A stretch of DNA of 64,000 bases from Corinectria fuckeliana (Eukaryota; Ascomycota; Sordariomycetes; Hypocreales; Nectriaceae), in assembly GCA_019137255.1 (NCBI GenBank), contig WPDH01000138.1:62001-126000 (forward strand), read 5' to 3'. Below, piece by piece: positions 1 to 10,761 of the stretch; within the stretch, counting starts at the first letter, position 1; each line of letters opens with the position of its first letter. The notes under the pieces were generated by a model. It was not told the origin of the DNA, made no database searches, and saw nothing but the letters and a program-made list of their open reading frames with translations. The translations under genes and the position numbers were made by a program.

Positions 1-3000
1 GGCTAGCTGACCACGCGCTAGAACCGCTGTCAAGGAATCGAGGCCGATTTCCTTGAGCGGAACAAGAATGTTGACATCATGCGGCGACGAGAACCCCAGT
101 GCTGCGGCTACCGTTGCGCGAACCATGGCCAGCACGATGGCATCATGTTCCTCGGGCGGGCTTTTCCGTAGCCTCTCGAGGAGGGCATAGTCTGCGCTGC
201 CGCTGTCACTACTCCTTTCCGTCTCCGGGCCCAGGAGCGAAAGCAGCAGCGACGGCCTGGCTTCCTTGTCGCGATAGTAGTTCCGCAGCTGGTCTACATG
301 GTACGCGGCCGCCACGGTGAGGGCGCTGCCATGACGCACAGCCTGCTCGAGCAGCTCCAAGCCGTCGGCCGGCGCGAGTTCGTGAAGCCCGAGGTTTGCG
401 TACCGCATACGCCCGGTCTCGGTCAGCCCGGCGCCCATTCCGTAGCCCCCGCCCCAGAGACCCCAGGCTACGGACGTGGCCGGGAGGTCTTTCGCGCGTC
501 GCAGGTGCGCGAGGGCGTCGAGAAAGGTGTTGGCGGCGGCGTAGTTCCCCTGGCCGGCTGTGCCCATGATGCCGGAGACGGAGGAGAACATGACAAAGAG
601 GTCGAGGTCCAGGCTGCTCGTCCACTGATGCAAGTTCCAGGCGCCGTCGACTTTGGGTCGGAAGGTCGCGTCGCAACGCTGTGGCGTGAGTTCCGAGAGG
701 ACGCCGTCGTCGATGGTACCAGCGGCATGGACTACGCCACGCAGGGGAGGAGAGGATGGCTCGTTGAACAGGGCCATGATATTGCTGATACTGTCGACAC
801 CAGATACATCACCAGCGACTACGGTAGTCGTGGCGCCGTGCTGTGCGAGCTCATCGACAAGCTGCTTCGCCCCGGGAGCGTCCATGCCCCGACGAGAAGT
901 GAGCACCAAGACGCGGATGCCGTGCGTCTTGACGAGCCATCTGGCCACGGCCTGCCCGATGCCTCCGGTGCCGCCGGTGATAAGCACGGCGCCGTCACGA
1001 CGAAGAAGACGGGGCGCAGCATCGGCATCCCGGTCCTTTGGCTGGCTACGCTCCATCCGCGGCACGAGCACTCGGCCCTTGCGGACGGCACACTCGTCCT
1101 CAGCCTCCAGCATCAAGCACGAAGCCAGGACTTGGGCGTTGGCGTCTCCTGAGCCCAGATCCAGTAGTCGTAGGCGCAGCTCGGGATGCTCGTTGCGGGC
1201 GGTTCGTAGCAAGCCCCAAAGGATGCTTGCACCGAGCCCGTCAACCGTATCATCGCCATGGCCGGTGCCGATGGCGTTCTGAGTAATCCACACAATCGAC
1301 GGCGCAAATGCAGCCTCGGCCGCGGCTTGTAGCTGAGCGAGCCCCTTTGCGGCAAATTCGCGCGTTTGGCGCAGCACGTCGGCGTCAGAGTGCCATAGAC
1401 ACAACACGCCGTCGAGGTTTTGGGCATCTTGGAGCCTCGAGACTTGATGGAGCTGTACGCCTGCCGCCGAAAGGGCCAATTTTACGTCTGCGGCCCAGGA
1501 TGGCTCTCTTACTGGGGATATGACGCCCCATGAGCCCCGCAGGTAGTCGCCGTGGGCTTCGGTCTGGTGCCAGTTGATGTTGAACTCGGAGTCTTCTGCT
1601 CCCAGCTTGACCAGGCCATCAACATGCGCAGGAGAAATATCGACGGTGCCACTGCCACTTCCGCTGCCGCTGCCGCTGACACTTCCTTGTCGACTTGTCC
1701 AGAACCGCTCTCTCTGGAACGCGTACGTCGGCAAGTCAACTCGGCGACAGCCAAAAGGGGCAAAGTACCCTGCCCAGTCGACGGGCCAATGCCGCACATG
1801 GAGCTTCGCGAGACTGCCTTGGACCACTTCAACATCATCTCTGCCAGCGGCGAGCGACGGAAGCCAGGCGATGGAAGCGCTCTGGCTCTTGTCGGCGATG
1901 CATGCGGCACCGAGGCCGCAGAGCACCGGCCGAGGACACAGCTCGAGAAACGCATTGCTGCCTCGGTCGAAGAGCGTCTGGATCCCCTCGCTGAAGCGGA
2001 CGGGGCGCCGAGCCTGCTCGACCCAGTAAGACGCTGTGCCGAGCTGACCCGTCTCAGCCAGCTTGCCGGTGACGCTGCTGACGACGGCTACGTTTGGTGG
2101 GCGGAAGGTCACTGTCTCTGCAACGGCCAGGAAGTCGGCCAGCATGCCGTCCATGTGGTGCGAGTGAAAGGCATGCGACACTGCTAGAGCCTTTGTCTTG
2201 CTGCCCCTGGTGGAGAAGTGAGATGCCACGGTCTGGACGGCATCCGCGTCGCCGGATATAACCGTCTGCGTCGGCGTATTGAGGCTCGCAATGTCCACCC
2301 TGCCGCCAAGACCAAGCGTGTCGATGGCCTCTTTTGCCATGGCAGCGCTGACCTCGAGCGAGACCATGCCGCCGGCTTCTCGCACCGCCTGCATCAACCG
2401 GCCGCGCGCAGCCACCAGACGACAAGCATCGGGAAGGTCCATGATGCCTGCGACCTGAGCCGCCGCCAGCTCGCCGGCGCTGTGGCCGAGGACGAACGCC
2501 GACCGGACACCCCAGCTTTCCCACAGCCGCCACAGGGAGACTTGCAGGCCAAACAGCGCGGGCTGTGCATAGTTGGTCTGGTGCAGCAACGTGGCCGCCT
2601 CAGTGCCGTCCTCGGCCCACATCACGTCTAGCAGAGGTCTCTCGAGCAGAGGTTCGAAATGGGAAGCTATGTCGTCCAGGGCCTCGCGGAACACAGGGAA
2701 TGCTGCGGCGAGGCTCTTCCCCATGCCCAGCCACTGGCTGCCCTGGCCGGTAAAGAGCATTGCGAGGCTGGGTGGTTCTCGACTGTGCTCGTCGGGAGTG
2801 CGGATGGCGGTGGGAAGAACCATGGCAAGCTTCTCCTGCAGTTCTGTCTCATCTTTGGCCACGAGCACCAGTCGCTGACGTAGATGGGTCCTCGTAGTCG
2901 CCAAAGAGTAAGACACATCGGCCAAGCTATCCGTCCCGGTCCTCTCTGTCATGTGTAACTGCAGGCTTTTGATCTGTTGGCTGAGCGCCGAGCTGGTATG

Positions 3001-6000
3001 GCCTGACAAGACGAAAGGCAGTAAACGCGGTGGACTAGGACTATTCTGGCGTACTTCGTCGGCAATGTTCTGTATCTTCTTTGGGGCTTCTTCTACAATG
3101 ACGTGGGCGTTGGTTCCGCCAATGCCGAAGGAACTGACACCAGAACGGCGTGGATGACCGTCTCGGGGCAGCCAGGGCCGGTTCTGTTGCACGAGAGCCA
3201 TGTTCGCGCCCTTCCAGTCCACAGAAGACGTGGGTTCTCTGACGTGCAGCGTTCGTGGCAGAGTATCATGTCGCAGCGCCAGCACCACCTTCATCAAGCC
3301 TGCCATGCCGGCAGCGGCCTGAGTATGGCCGATGTTGGACTTGGCCGAGCCGACCCAAAGCGGTTCCGGCCGGCGGCAGCCAAAGACTGCAGCGAGCGCC
3401 ACTCCCTCGATGGGATCGCCCAGCTTCGTGGCCGTCCCGTGCGCCTCGACGTAGTCAATGTCGCTCGGCCGCACCCTGGCCGCTGTGAGAGCCGACCGAA
3501 CCAGCCGCTCCTGCGCCGGGCCACTGGGAGTCGTGAGACTGGCACTCGGCCCGCCGTGGTTGACAGCCGAACCGCGCAGCACGGCGTGGATCGTGTCGCC
3601 GTCCCGCTGCGCGTCCGAGAGCCGCTTCACCACCACGGCGCCCATGCCGTCAGACCACCCCGTGCCGTCTGCGTCGGCCGAAAAGGCCCGGCACCGTCCG
3701 TCGGGCGACATGCCGCGCAGCCGGCTGAACTCGACGTGCAGGCCGGGCGTGAGGAGGAGGCTTATGCCGCCGGCCACGGCCATGTCACACTCGCCCTGGC
3801 GAAGGGCCGCCGAGGCGAGATGCAGCGCCACCAGCGAGGACGAGCACGCCGTGTCTATGGTGAGGCTGGGGCCCTCGAGGCCGAGCACGTAGGACACGCG
3901 GCCGGAGATGGTGCTGCCCGCGGTGCCTGTATACGTGTACCCGTCGAGATCCGTGTAGTCGCGCGCCTGGGAGACGGCGTTGGCGTTGCTGATGCCGATG
4001 TACACGCCCGTCTGGCTGCCTCGCAGTCGCTCAGACGTGTATCCGGCGCGCTCAAACACCTCCCAGCATCCCTCCAGCATCAAGTACTGCGTGGGGTCCA
4101 GGGCGCTGGCTTCACGCGGGGAGATGCCGAAGAAGGAGGCGTCAAACGAGCCGATTGAAGATATGAAGCCCCCGTGGCGACACGACGATTTGCCTGGGGT
4201 GCTCGAGTCCGCGTCGTACAGATGGTCGGCGTCCCAGCGATCCTTGGGAACTGCCGTGATTGCGTCGCCCCCGTTGACGAGCACGTCCCAGTACTCTTCG
4301 GGGGTGGTGATGTCCCCAGGGAATCGGCATGCCATGGAGACGATGGCGATGTCTTCCTCGCTTGGAGGGACCCGTTGACGGGAAGGAATATGCCCCGGCT
4401 CCGGCTCCGGCTTTGTGTCCATGTTCGCCAGGTACGTCGCCAGTGTCTTGATGGTGAAGTGCTCAAACAGCTTCGCCGTCAACACCGGTCTACACAGTCG
4501 CTTCTCCAGCTCCACTTGAACGCGAACGACGCGTATCGAGTCGCCACCAATCTGGAAGAAGTTGTCGTAGAGTCCGATGTGGTCGTGGCCGAGAACACGG
4601 GACCAGATATCCAACAGCTGGCGCTCCAACTCGGTCCCGGGAATCGCGCTTGCTTGCCGGTCCTGCCGGAGACCGACAGTCGGATCCGGGAGAGCCTCAC
4701 GGGCGACCTTGCCATTCGGCGACGTCGGAAACGCGTCCAGCTCGACGAAGAACGCTGGCATCATGTAAGACGGGAGTCGCTCCGCCAGCCACGGCCGCAG
4801 CATGTCGGGGAGCGCCGCCTTGACTGCTCCGTCTTCACTTCGCTTGCAATACGCGACCAGCCGCTCGTCGCGGCTGATGACGACGCTCTTGGAGATGCCC
4901 TCGCACGCCGTAATGGCCGCCTCGATGTCGCTCAGCTCGATCCGATGGCCCCGCACCTTGACCTGGGTGTCGGAACGGCCGAGGACGCCGAGCTTCCCCG
5001 GGGCCAGCCAGCGGGCCAGGTCGCCGGTGCGGTACATGCGGTGGCCGTGGAACGGGTTCGCGGGGAACCGGGACTCGGTGAGGTCCGGGTTGTTGTGGTA
5101 CCCGCGAGCGAGCCCGGAACCCCCGATATACAGCTCGCCAACGTCGCCCAGAGCCACGGGCACCAGGTCTTCGTCGAGGACGTAGATGTGGTAGTTGGCC
5201 AGCGGGTTGCCGAGCAACACGCCTTCCCTGCGCTGGAGCTTCCAGCTGCTTGCCCAGACGGTGGCCTCGGTCGGGCCGTACATGTGCCACGCCGAGTCGG
5301 AGACGTCGAGCAGACGATCTGCGAGGCGATGGGATACTGCTTCGCCGCCGACGAGGATCTTGGCGATCCGGTACCCGTCGTCTGGCCAGCCGTAGTCGAG
5401 CAGCATCTCCCAAGTAGAGGGCGTTCCTTGCATCATGGTGATGGCGTGGCGCCGCATGAGCGAAAAGAGCGAGTTGACGCTCTTGGCTTCGTGTTGCTGC
5501 GCCATGACGATTGTTGCACCGCCGAGAAGCGGCATGAACATGTCCGGGACCGCTAGGTCAAACGAGATGGTCGCGACAGCCAGCAGACGATCCGTCTCGT
5601 CGCATTCTGTTAGTTGCTGGAGTGACTGAAGTGTGTTGGACAGGGCTTCGTGCGGAATCTCGACGCCTTTGGGTCGCCCTGTAGAGCCTGACGTGTATAT
5701 TACATAGGCCAGGTCGCTCGGTCGTGTGTTCAGGTCGAGGTTGCTGCCGTCGCCATCGCCATCCAGGCCTTTCTGTCTCCAATCGTCTTGGACGTTCAGA
5801 CAAGCCCCTTTCCAGAAGACCAACGAGTCTGAGGTGCTTGGGCAGACGACGACAAGCCTCGGACTGGCATCATCGAGCATGTGTCTGAGCCGCTCGGCGG
5901 GGAAGTTTGGGTCGATGGGCACATAGGCAGCTCCCGTCTTGAGCACCGCCACGAGGACCATGAGAAGATCAACCGAGCGGTCCAGGGCCACGCCGACAAG

Positions 6001-6234
6001 ATGGCCTTGTCCAATTCCCTGCGCCACCAGCAGCCGAGCAAATCGGTTCGCTTGGGCGTTGAGTTGACCGTACGTCAGTTCCGCGCCGGCACAGGTCACG
6101 GCGATGTTGTGCTGGTGTCTCTGCGCGGCTTGCTCCAGAAGCCAATGCAGACACTGTCCCAGAGTTGAGGCATCGTTGGTGAGATTGTACTCCTCAACCA
6201 CTTTCCCGTAGTCGTCTACCGAAAGGGATGTCAT
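1..6234 (-). CDS. Hybrid NRPS-PKS megasynthetase, A-T-KS-AT-KR-T (3' end outside window)
   Basis: The frame is open from the ATG at 6234 to the window edge (2078 residues visible, no intron needed). An adenylation domain (about residues 20-510) activates an amino or carboxylic acid; it has YGPTE near 319 and the NGK lysine near 509. A carrier domain follows with GGDS at 561-564. The ketosynthase (about 628-1050) has active Cys797 in DTACSSS, EAHGTAT and NIGHT. The acyltransferase has Ser1252 in GHSAGE, a variant of GHSLGE. There is no dehydratase or methyltransferase: the chain passes straight to a ketoreductase with GGTGGIGQ near 1752 and Tyr1898 in NYAAAN. A second carrier (Ser2067 in GLDSL) sits at the edge, so the release domain is unseen. 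Predicted chemistry is one acid extended by one malonyl unit and reduced. By-eye A-domain code: D-L-P-Q-L-G-M-V-W-K. The order matches swainsonine synthetase SwnK as far as it can be seen; this is an architectural, not an orthology, statement. Confidence 0.95.
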   Translation of the reverse strand, partial: MTSLSVDDYGKVVEEYNLTNDASTLGQCLHWLLEQAAQRHQHNIAVTCAGAELTYGQLNAQANRFARLLVAQGIGQGHLVGVALDRSVDLLMVLVAVLKTGAAYVPIDPNFPAERLRHMLDDASPRLVVVCPSTSDSLVFWKGACLNVQDDWRQKGLDGDGDGSNLDLNTRPSDLAYVIYTSGSTGRPKGVEIPHEALSNTLQSLQQLTECDETDRLLAVATISFDLAVPDMFMPLLGGATIVMAQQHEAKSVNSLFSLMRRHAITMMQGTPSTWEMLLDYGWPDDGYRIAKILVGGEAVSHRLADRLLDVSDSAWHMYGPTEATVWASSWKLQRREGVLLGNPLANYHIYVLDEDLVPVALGDVGELYIGGSGLARGYHNNPDLTESRFPANPFHGHRMYRTGDLARWLAPGKLGVLGRSDTQVKVRGHRIELSDIEAAITACEGISKSVVISRDERLVAYCKRSEDGAVKAALPDMLRPWLAERLPSYMMPAFFVELDAFPTSPNGKVAREALPDPTVGLRQDRQASAIPGTELERQLLDIWSRVLGHDHIGLYDNFFQIGGDSIRVVRVQVELEKRLCRPVLTAKLFEHFTIKTLATYLANMDTKPEPEPGHIPSRQRVPPSEEDIAIVSMACRFPGDITTPEEYWDVLVNGGDAITAVPKDRWDADHLYDADSSTPGKSSCRHGGFISSIGSFDASFFGISPREASALDPTQYLMLEGCWEVFERAGYTSERLRGSQTGVYIGISNANAVSQARDYTDLDGYTYTGTAGSTISGRVSYVLGLEGPSLTIDTACSSSLVALHLASAALRQGECDMAVAGGISLLLTPGLHVEFSRLRGMSPDGRCRAFSADADGTGWSDGMGAVVVKRLSDAQRDGDTIHAVLRGSAVNHGGPSASLTTPSGPAQERLVRSALTAARVRPSDIDYVEAHGTATKLGDPIEGVALAAVFGCRRPEPLWVGSAKSNIGHTQAAAGMAGLMKVVLALRHDTLPRTLHVREPTSSVDWKGANMALVQQNRPWLPRDGHPRRSGVSSFGIGGTNAHVIVEEAPKKIQNIADEVRQNSPSPPRLLPFVLSGHTSSALSQQIKSLQLHMTERTGTDSLADVSYSLATTRTHLRQRLVLVAKDETELQEKLAMVLPTAIRTPDEHSREPPSLAMLFTGQGSQWLGMGKSLAAAFPVFREALDDIASHFEPLLERPLLDVMWAEDGTEAATLLHQTNYAQPALFGLQVSLWRLWESWGVRSAFVLGHSAGELAAAQVAGIMDLPDACRLVAARGRLMQAVREAGGMVSLEVSAAMAKEAIDTLGLGGRVDIASLNTPTQTVISGDADAVQTVASHFSTRGSKTKALAVSHAFHSHHMDGMLADFLAVAETVTFRPPNVAVVSSVTGKLAETGQLGTASYWVEQARRPVRFSEGIQTLFDRGSNAFLELCPRPVLCGLGAACIADKSQSASIAWLPSLAAGRDDVEVVQGSLAKLHVRHWPVDWAGYFAPFGCRRVDLPTYAFQRERFWTSRQGSVSGSGSGSGSGTVDISPAHVDGLVKLGAEDSEFNINWHQTEAHGDYLRGSWGVISPVREPSWAADVKLALSAAGVQLHQVSRLQDAQNLDGVLCLWHSDADVLRQTREFAAKGLAQLQAAAEAAFAPSIVWITQNAIGTGHGDDTVDGLGASILWGLLRTARNEHPELRLRLLDLGSGDANAQVLASCLMLEAEDECAVRKGRVLVPRMERSQPKDRDADAAPRLLRRDGAVLITGGTGGIGQAVARWLVKTHGIRVLVLTSRRGMDAPGAKQLVDELAQHGATTTVVAGDVSGVDSISNIMALFNEPSSPPLRGVVHAAGTIDDGVLSELTPQRCDATFRPKVDGAWNLHQWTSSLDLDLFVMFSSVSGIMGTAGQGNYAAANTFLDALAHLRRAKDLPATSVAWGLWGGGYGMGAGLTETGRMRYANLGLHELAPADGLELLEQAVRHGSALTVAAAYHVDQLRNYYRDKEARPSLLLSLLGPETERSSDSGSADYALLERLRKSPPEEHDAIVLAMVRATVAAALGFSSPHDVNILVPLKEIGLDSLTAVLARGQLA

Positions 6235-7302
6235 GTTGCTGGAGGCAATGTGCGTTGTGCAGATGTGTTTGTATGAGCTTCCTCACAATTGTTTCTGTTA
6301 CTTGCAGTGAATATGCCCTCTCTGCTTGATATAACTGTATCCACCTCTTCCACAGAGTGCTAGGACTCGGTCAAGACTTTTGCCGCGCCACCAACGCAGC
6401 ACCCGGCAGTCAGCAATCCCCGAGGTCTGTCGAGGCTTCGGTGAATTAGTCAACACTTTGCTTCGAAACAGACTAAACGTGCTTGATTACAAAACAGGCG
6501 TGCTTGGATACAGACGGAGAAGTAGCTATACATCGGGACAGCCACTGAATGAAACAACCCCATGGTCCCTTTGTTCCTTCGAATTGCATCATGGACCCAT
6601 CAACCCTTGCCGCAGGAGTCAGACGTCCGCCCCGAAGCGCCGGTTGCAACCTACTGTAAGCTCCTGTCTCCCTGGACTCAACATGTCTATCGACCGAGGT
6701 GTTGGCGTAGGGGTGGCAAGCCACATCAGCCGGCAAGTCGGATAAGCACGAAATGCATAGGAGTAAGCTTGCCGCGCTGACAACAAGCGTAAGGGCGATG
6801 GTGTAATTGGCGGGCCGATTACACGCATAGACGATGATGACACGGCAATAAACGGCATAGTGAGGAGGCGGAAGTTTGATGACTGCGACTTCGTCAACAT
6901 ACCTTTCTATGTGATTACTGGTCAGTACCGCTTGCGCTGGCAAGGAGGTACCTCTGCTTTTTCTTTGCTAGGGTGGTACATGTCTAGACGTGTAAAGCTA
7001 CACTATATCAAAGTAGATTGAATTTTTAACTGCCATGACTTGTTTAGTTGAAGCAGAAAATCGTAAAGTAACGTAGCCAGGCAAAGTGCGTATTACGACA
7101 CTCGATAGAGTCTTAGTTTCCAGTGCTAGAGATGCAGACTCCTAGATATGTCTCAAAGCCCTTCTCATGTATATAAAATCCTCCCCACATCGCACCCCAA
7201 AGTCATCACATCAACTCATAAACACATCTCCCGTCTATTCCATCCTACCGCAATTACACGCAACACTCTGCAGAAGGCTTCTGCAATCCACCACTGCCAG
7301 CC
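6235..7302. promoter_or_regulatory. Divergent promoter region between hybrid synthetase and PLP enzyme
   Basis: About 1.07 kb of non-coding DNA separates the two divergent start codons, so the genes may share regulatory sites. The part nearer the PLP gene has a good TATA element; no convincing TATA box was seen next to the hybrid synthetase start. Short open frames on both strands here have no recognisable protein character. Confidence 0.5.
7170..7178 (+). promoter_or_regulatory. TATA box of the PLP enzyme gene
   Basis: TATATAAAA lies about 125 bp upstream of the ATG at 7303, followed by a pyrimidine- and CA-rich leader of the kind seen in fungal 5' UTRs. Confidence 0.55.
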
Positions 7303-8511
7303 ATGGGTTCCATCATCGACTCAAAGGAGCTTCCCAAGCCCGCTCATCCCGCAGCTCCTGATGGTTTCGCGTCGTCCAACGGCTCCAAAGCTGGTGCCAA
7401 GCAACACCAGCTCGGGCTTCCCGATGCCCTACGAGAGGCAGTTTCCTCTTCTGCTCTGGCATGGTCGCATAGCAAAGAGTCGTCCAACGACTTCAGGTCC
7501 GACACCTACACCAAGCCTACGCTGCCCATGCTAGAGGGCATCATTGCTTCCAGTCTCGGGGACGGCGACACCGATGAGGACGCCGCGACCACGTCTCTGG
7601 AAGAGTACATCGCAGGCCTCGTCGGTCATGAGGCCTCGGTTCTCGTTGCCTCGGGCACCATGGGCAACCAAGTGGCTCATCAAGCTGCTCTGCGCACCCC
7701 GCCGTACGCTATTCTCGCCGACCACCGCGGCCACTTTCACACCTTTGAGTGCGGCGGTGCGGCGTATCTTTCCGGCGCCTACATCAAGCAGGCTGTTCCG
7801 GCCAACGGCCATCATCTCACGCTGGCAGACGTGAAGCGCGAGAGCACCCTGCGAGAGTCCATCTACGAGGTTCCCACCAGGATCATCAGCCTGGAAAACA
7901 CTCTCAGCGGCACCATCATGCCCCTCTCCGATGCTCGCGAGATCTACGAGTGGGCACACGCGCAGAACCCCCCCATCCACGTGCACCTGGACGGCGCCCG
8001 CCTTTGGGAGGCCGTCGCCGCTGGGGCCTTCACTCTGCGGGAGGTTGGGCAGTATGCCGACAGCATCCAGCTGTGCTTCACCAAGGGCATCGGCGCACCT
8101 CTCGGCAGCATCGTCACTGGCACCGCCGAGTTCGTCAAGCGTGCAAAGTGGTCTCGCAAGTTCCTCGGCGGTGGGATGCGCGCCACCGGGCCCATTGCCG
8201 CGTCTGCGAGGATCGCGGTTGACGATGTCTTTTTTGGCGGGAAGCTCAAGCAAGCCCAGGAAAAGGCCAAGTATGCCTCCGACCTTTGGCAGCAGCTTGG
8301 CGGAAAGCTGTCCACCCCGACAGAGACCAACATTGTCTGGCTTGATCTCGAGGCATCTGACCTCACGTACGACGATTTCTATCCGCTGAGTGCTAAATAC
8401 GACCTCAAGTTCCGCGATCTGCAGTGGGGACGTCTCGTCTTCCACTACCAGATCACTGATGAGGCGTTGGCGAGACTCTCTGACTTCTTCAGGGCTGTCC
8501 TGCACAAGTAG
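7303..8511 (+). CDS. PLP-dependent threonine aldolase / alanine racemase-type enzyme
   Basis: 402 residues, intronless, aspartate aminotransferase fold type I, beta-eliminating lyase family. FRSDT (64-68) opens the catalytic domain, SGTMGNQ (117-123) and HLDGAR (228-233, Asp230 to pair with the PLP ring nitrogen) follow, and Lys261 in CFTKG is the expected Schiff-base lysine. Family members cleave or form beta-hydroxy-alpha-amino acids from glycine and an aldehyde. In fungal NRPS clusters, relatives such as TOXG of the HC-toxin locus act as alanine racemases that supply D-Ala. The position, divergent from the hybrid synthetase and upstream of an NRPS, suggests it makes an unusual amino acid for one of them. 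Sequence alone cannot separate aldolase from racemase activity. The first roughly 60 residues are a low-complexity extension. Confidence 0.9.
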   Translation: MGSIIDSKELPKPAHPAAPDGFASSNGSKAGAKQHQLGLPDALREAVSSSALAWSHSKESSNDFRSDTYTKPTLPMLEGIIASSLGDGDTDEDAATTSLEEYIAGLVGHEASVLVASGTMGNQVAHQAALRTPPYAILADHRGHFHTFECGGAAYLSGAYIKQAVPANGHHLTLADVKRESTLRESIYEVPTRIISLENTLSGTIMPLSDAREIYEWAHAQNPPIHVHLDGARLWEAVAAGAFTLREVGQYADSIQLCFTKGIGAPLGSIVTGTAEFVKRAKWSRKFLGGGMRATGPIAASARIAVDDVFFGGKLKQAQEKAKYASDLWQQLGGKLSTPTETNIVWLDLEASDLTYDDFYPLSAKYDLKFRDLQWGRLVFHYQITDEALARLSDFFRAVLHK

Positions 8512-10761
8512 GTGTATGGTCCCAAATACACATCAGACTTTTGGTCAATATTATGCTGGTGGATAGAATAGCTGGCATGTTGAGATTACACTCTTTACTT
8601 TAGCTTTCTCTCATAAAGATAGGCTGTTACAGTGGATAATCTAACCAATACTCTCTTTCTCATGAATTTGGCCCCTTTGGTGATTTGACTACTTGTTCGT
8701 GTATCCTTTTCGCCACTTAAAATGTCACGACTTGTTCTTTTATTTCGTATCGTAGGACATAGGAATGCAGTATTCTGCATTTAATCGCTCCAGTAGCTCT
8801 ATCACATACTCCGTCACCATCACCACAGCTCTAAAGCGCCGTCCGAACTCACACACCGACTTAAATGCCGTCATTTAGCTCTATAAACGTACTATCACTT
8901 TTCACATGTGCATTCTTCTAGCAAAGGTGCTGTCATAGCTGTAGCTTGAATCACGCAATCTAGCCAAGACAAGACCGGAGGATACACATCGGTTTTCGAA
9001 CAAAGAGTGCGCCATGAGTTTACATGATGCAAGTCGTGTCCAATGAAGCTAGAAGCACACGTCAATACCAGCATACCATCATTTGGATGTAACTTCGGGT
9101 TATCTCATTGCATCATGTAGACCTACATCCAAACTCCCCAGCCGTCACGACTTCGTATCGGACAACGAGAGTACTAGACTAAGAATCAAACGTCATTACT
9201 ATGCATAAGATTCCAAAAGCGCAAGACTCCCCAATGAGTCACCTAATTACACCTCTACTCCCGGCTAGCAATCACTAAACGTGCTCTCGCCGTCTCGGGC
9301 ATTCGCATCGCTCACCGCATGCAGGATTCTGGCGCCATGACCATACCAACATCGGCAGTTCTAAACTCCACACTTATATGCAGTCAGTTCCAGACTCTGC
9401 GCTTACATGCAGTCCTAAACCCCGCGCTTAGTCTACATGCAGTTCGCCCTAAACCCCGCGCGTAGTCTATAAAGCAAGCCCCGCGCTTACATGCAGAAAC
9501 CCTCGGCAGTTGGCTAGGAACCCGTGCTACTAAGGGAGGAGCTAGTAATCGTCAGCTCATCGTTTCACGAAACGTTTGGCATTTGAATAGCGGGATGACA
9601 AATGCTTGAAGTCATATTCCTTTAAGTGCTGTAAGCTTCCAATCACATAGCTTGTCAGCTTATCGTTCCATTCTCTGAGAGTTACATTCTCTGAGACGTT
9701 GAACAAGAGTGAGATGATAGGTCCTTGTGTGTTATACGCAACACTAGTCGTAATTACGTGCGAGATACAGAGAGGCAGGGGGGGGGGCGGGGCAAAGGAT
9801 CCGGATGCAGCCCTGTTCGGGCCGCGGTTGTGTCCGAGGTGCAGGGACGGAGACAGGGGAAGAGGGAAGAAAATGGGGACAAGAGGGAACAGGATGAGAA
9901 GAGGAAACCTGTCTAGCTAGCAAGCTAGACAGAAGTGCCTTGCATCAAGGATCGCTCTCAGTCCATGCAGTGGGGGCATTGCAGGGCCCTATTGTCGACT
10001 CATCCTCCCGGTGACCCCGGCGCGGATATGACGGGTACACCGTTACACTAGGCTTTGCGGATGCGCATCTCGGCAGCTCGCGACTCGGCGTTTTCCTGAT
10101 GGGGAGTACCTTGCAAATAATCACAATCAAGACCGCTCGCTCGAACTAGACATTACGTCAGGATGAAGGTATCTTAGATAGTGGCTGGTGGCTGGTGTGA
10201 GACCTGATGTGATAGGTAACTTGGAGGACGAAGTATAGGGTATACCATGGCCATATCTGGGGGATTGTAGTGGATACTACATTCATTACCCTAGCCACTA
10301 TGTAATGCGGTTGGAGTCGGTCTAGGGTAATAACATCTTGGGATAGATTCATTATGCTAGCTAGCTAAGCTTTCTATAGAGTATTTCAAGGCAAGAGGGT
10401 TCTGGGGAGGTTATAGAGGCAGTTCTTAAGAAATGAGATTGGTACTATGTAAATTGGGCATTCCTAGTGGGATGTAGTTGCTGGGCTCTATGGTACTCGT
10501 TATCATACCTTATGCTGCCTTTCTACTCTCTATTGCCTTCTCTGTAGATGAAGATATTAAGTGAGACGTATTTAAACCAATTAATAGCAATCGCGGTATC
10601 ATGGGGTTCAATCTGTTTCCATGGTGTTGTCTAGTCATCTAGAGCGCATAGAATTGAGGTGGAGACTATTGATTTGGCAATGAGGGTGAACAACCTTTCC
10701 CTGTGCTTTATAATACACTGAGCAACTAAACCACGACCTTTAAACTTGTTAAAGTAATTGT
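8512..10761. other. Intergenic stretch without a recognisable gene
   Basis: About 2.2 kb. Short frames are not protein-like. It contains a degenerate tandem repeat (9354-9500), a run of nine G followed by a second G tract near 9779-9792, and AT-richer DNA from 10140 to 10760 towards the transporter 3' end. Confidence 0.6.
9354..9500. repeat. Degenerate short tandem repeat with a GCGCTTACATGCAG core
   Basis: The phrase GCGCTTACATGCAG, often followed by TCCTAAACCCC, recurs about five times with small changes: near 9371, 9398, 9425, 9458 and 9484. Spacing is about 25-35 bp. No open frame follows the period. Confidence 0.6.

Noticed and set aside
3103..5556. Long plus-strand open frames opposite the hybrid synthetase
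   Set aside because: They are GC-driven shadows with Arg/Pro-rich nonsense; the minus strand carries all KS, AT and A motifs in one unbroken frame.
7531..8505. 324-codon minus-strand frame over the PLP enzyme
   Set aside because: Mirror frame of a real gene; the plus strand holds the PLP lysine and other family motifs.
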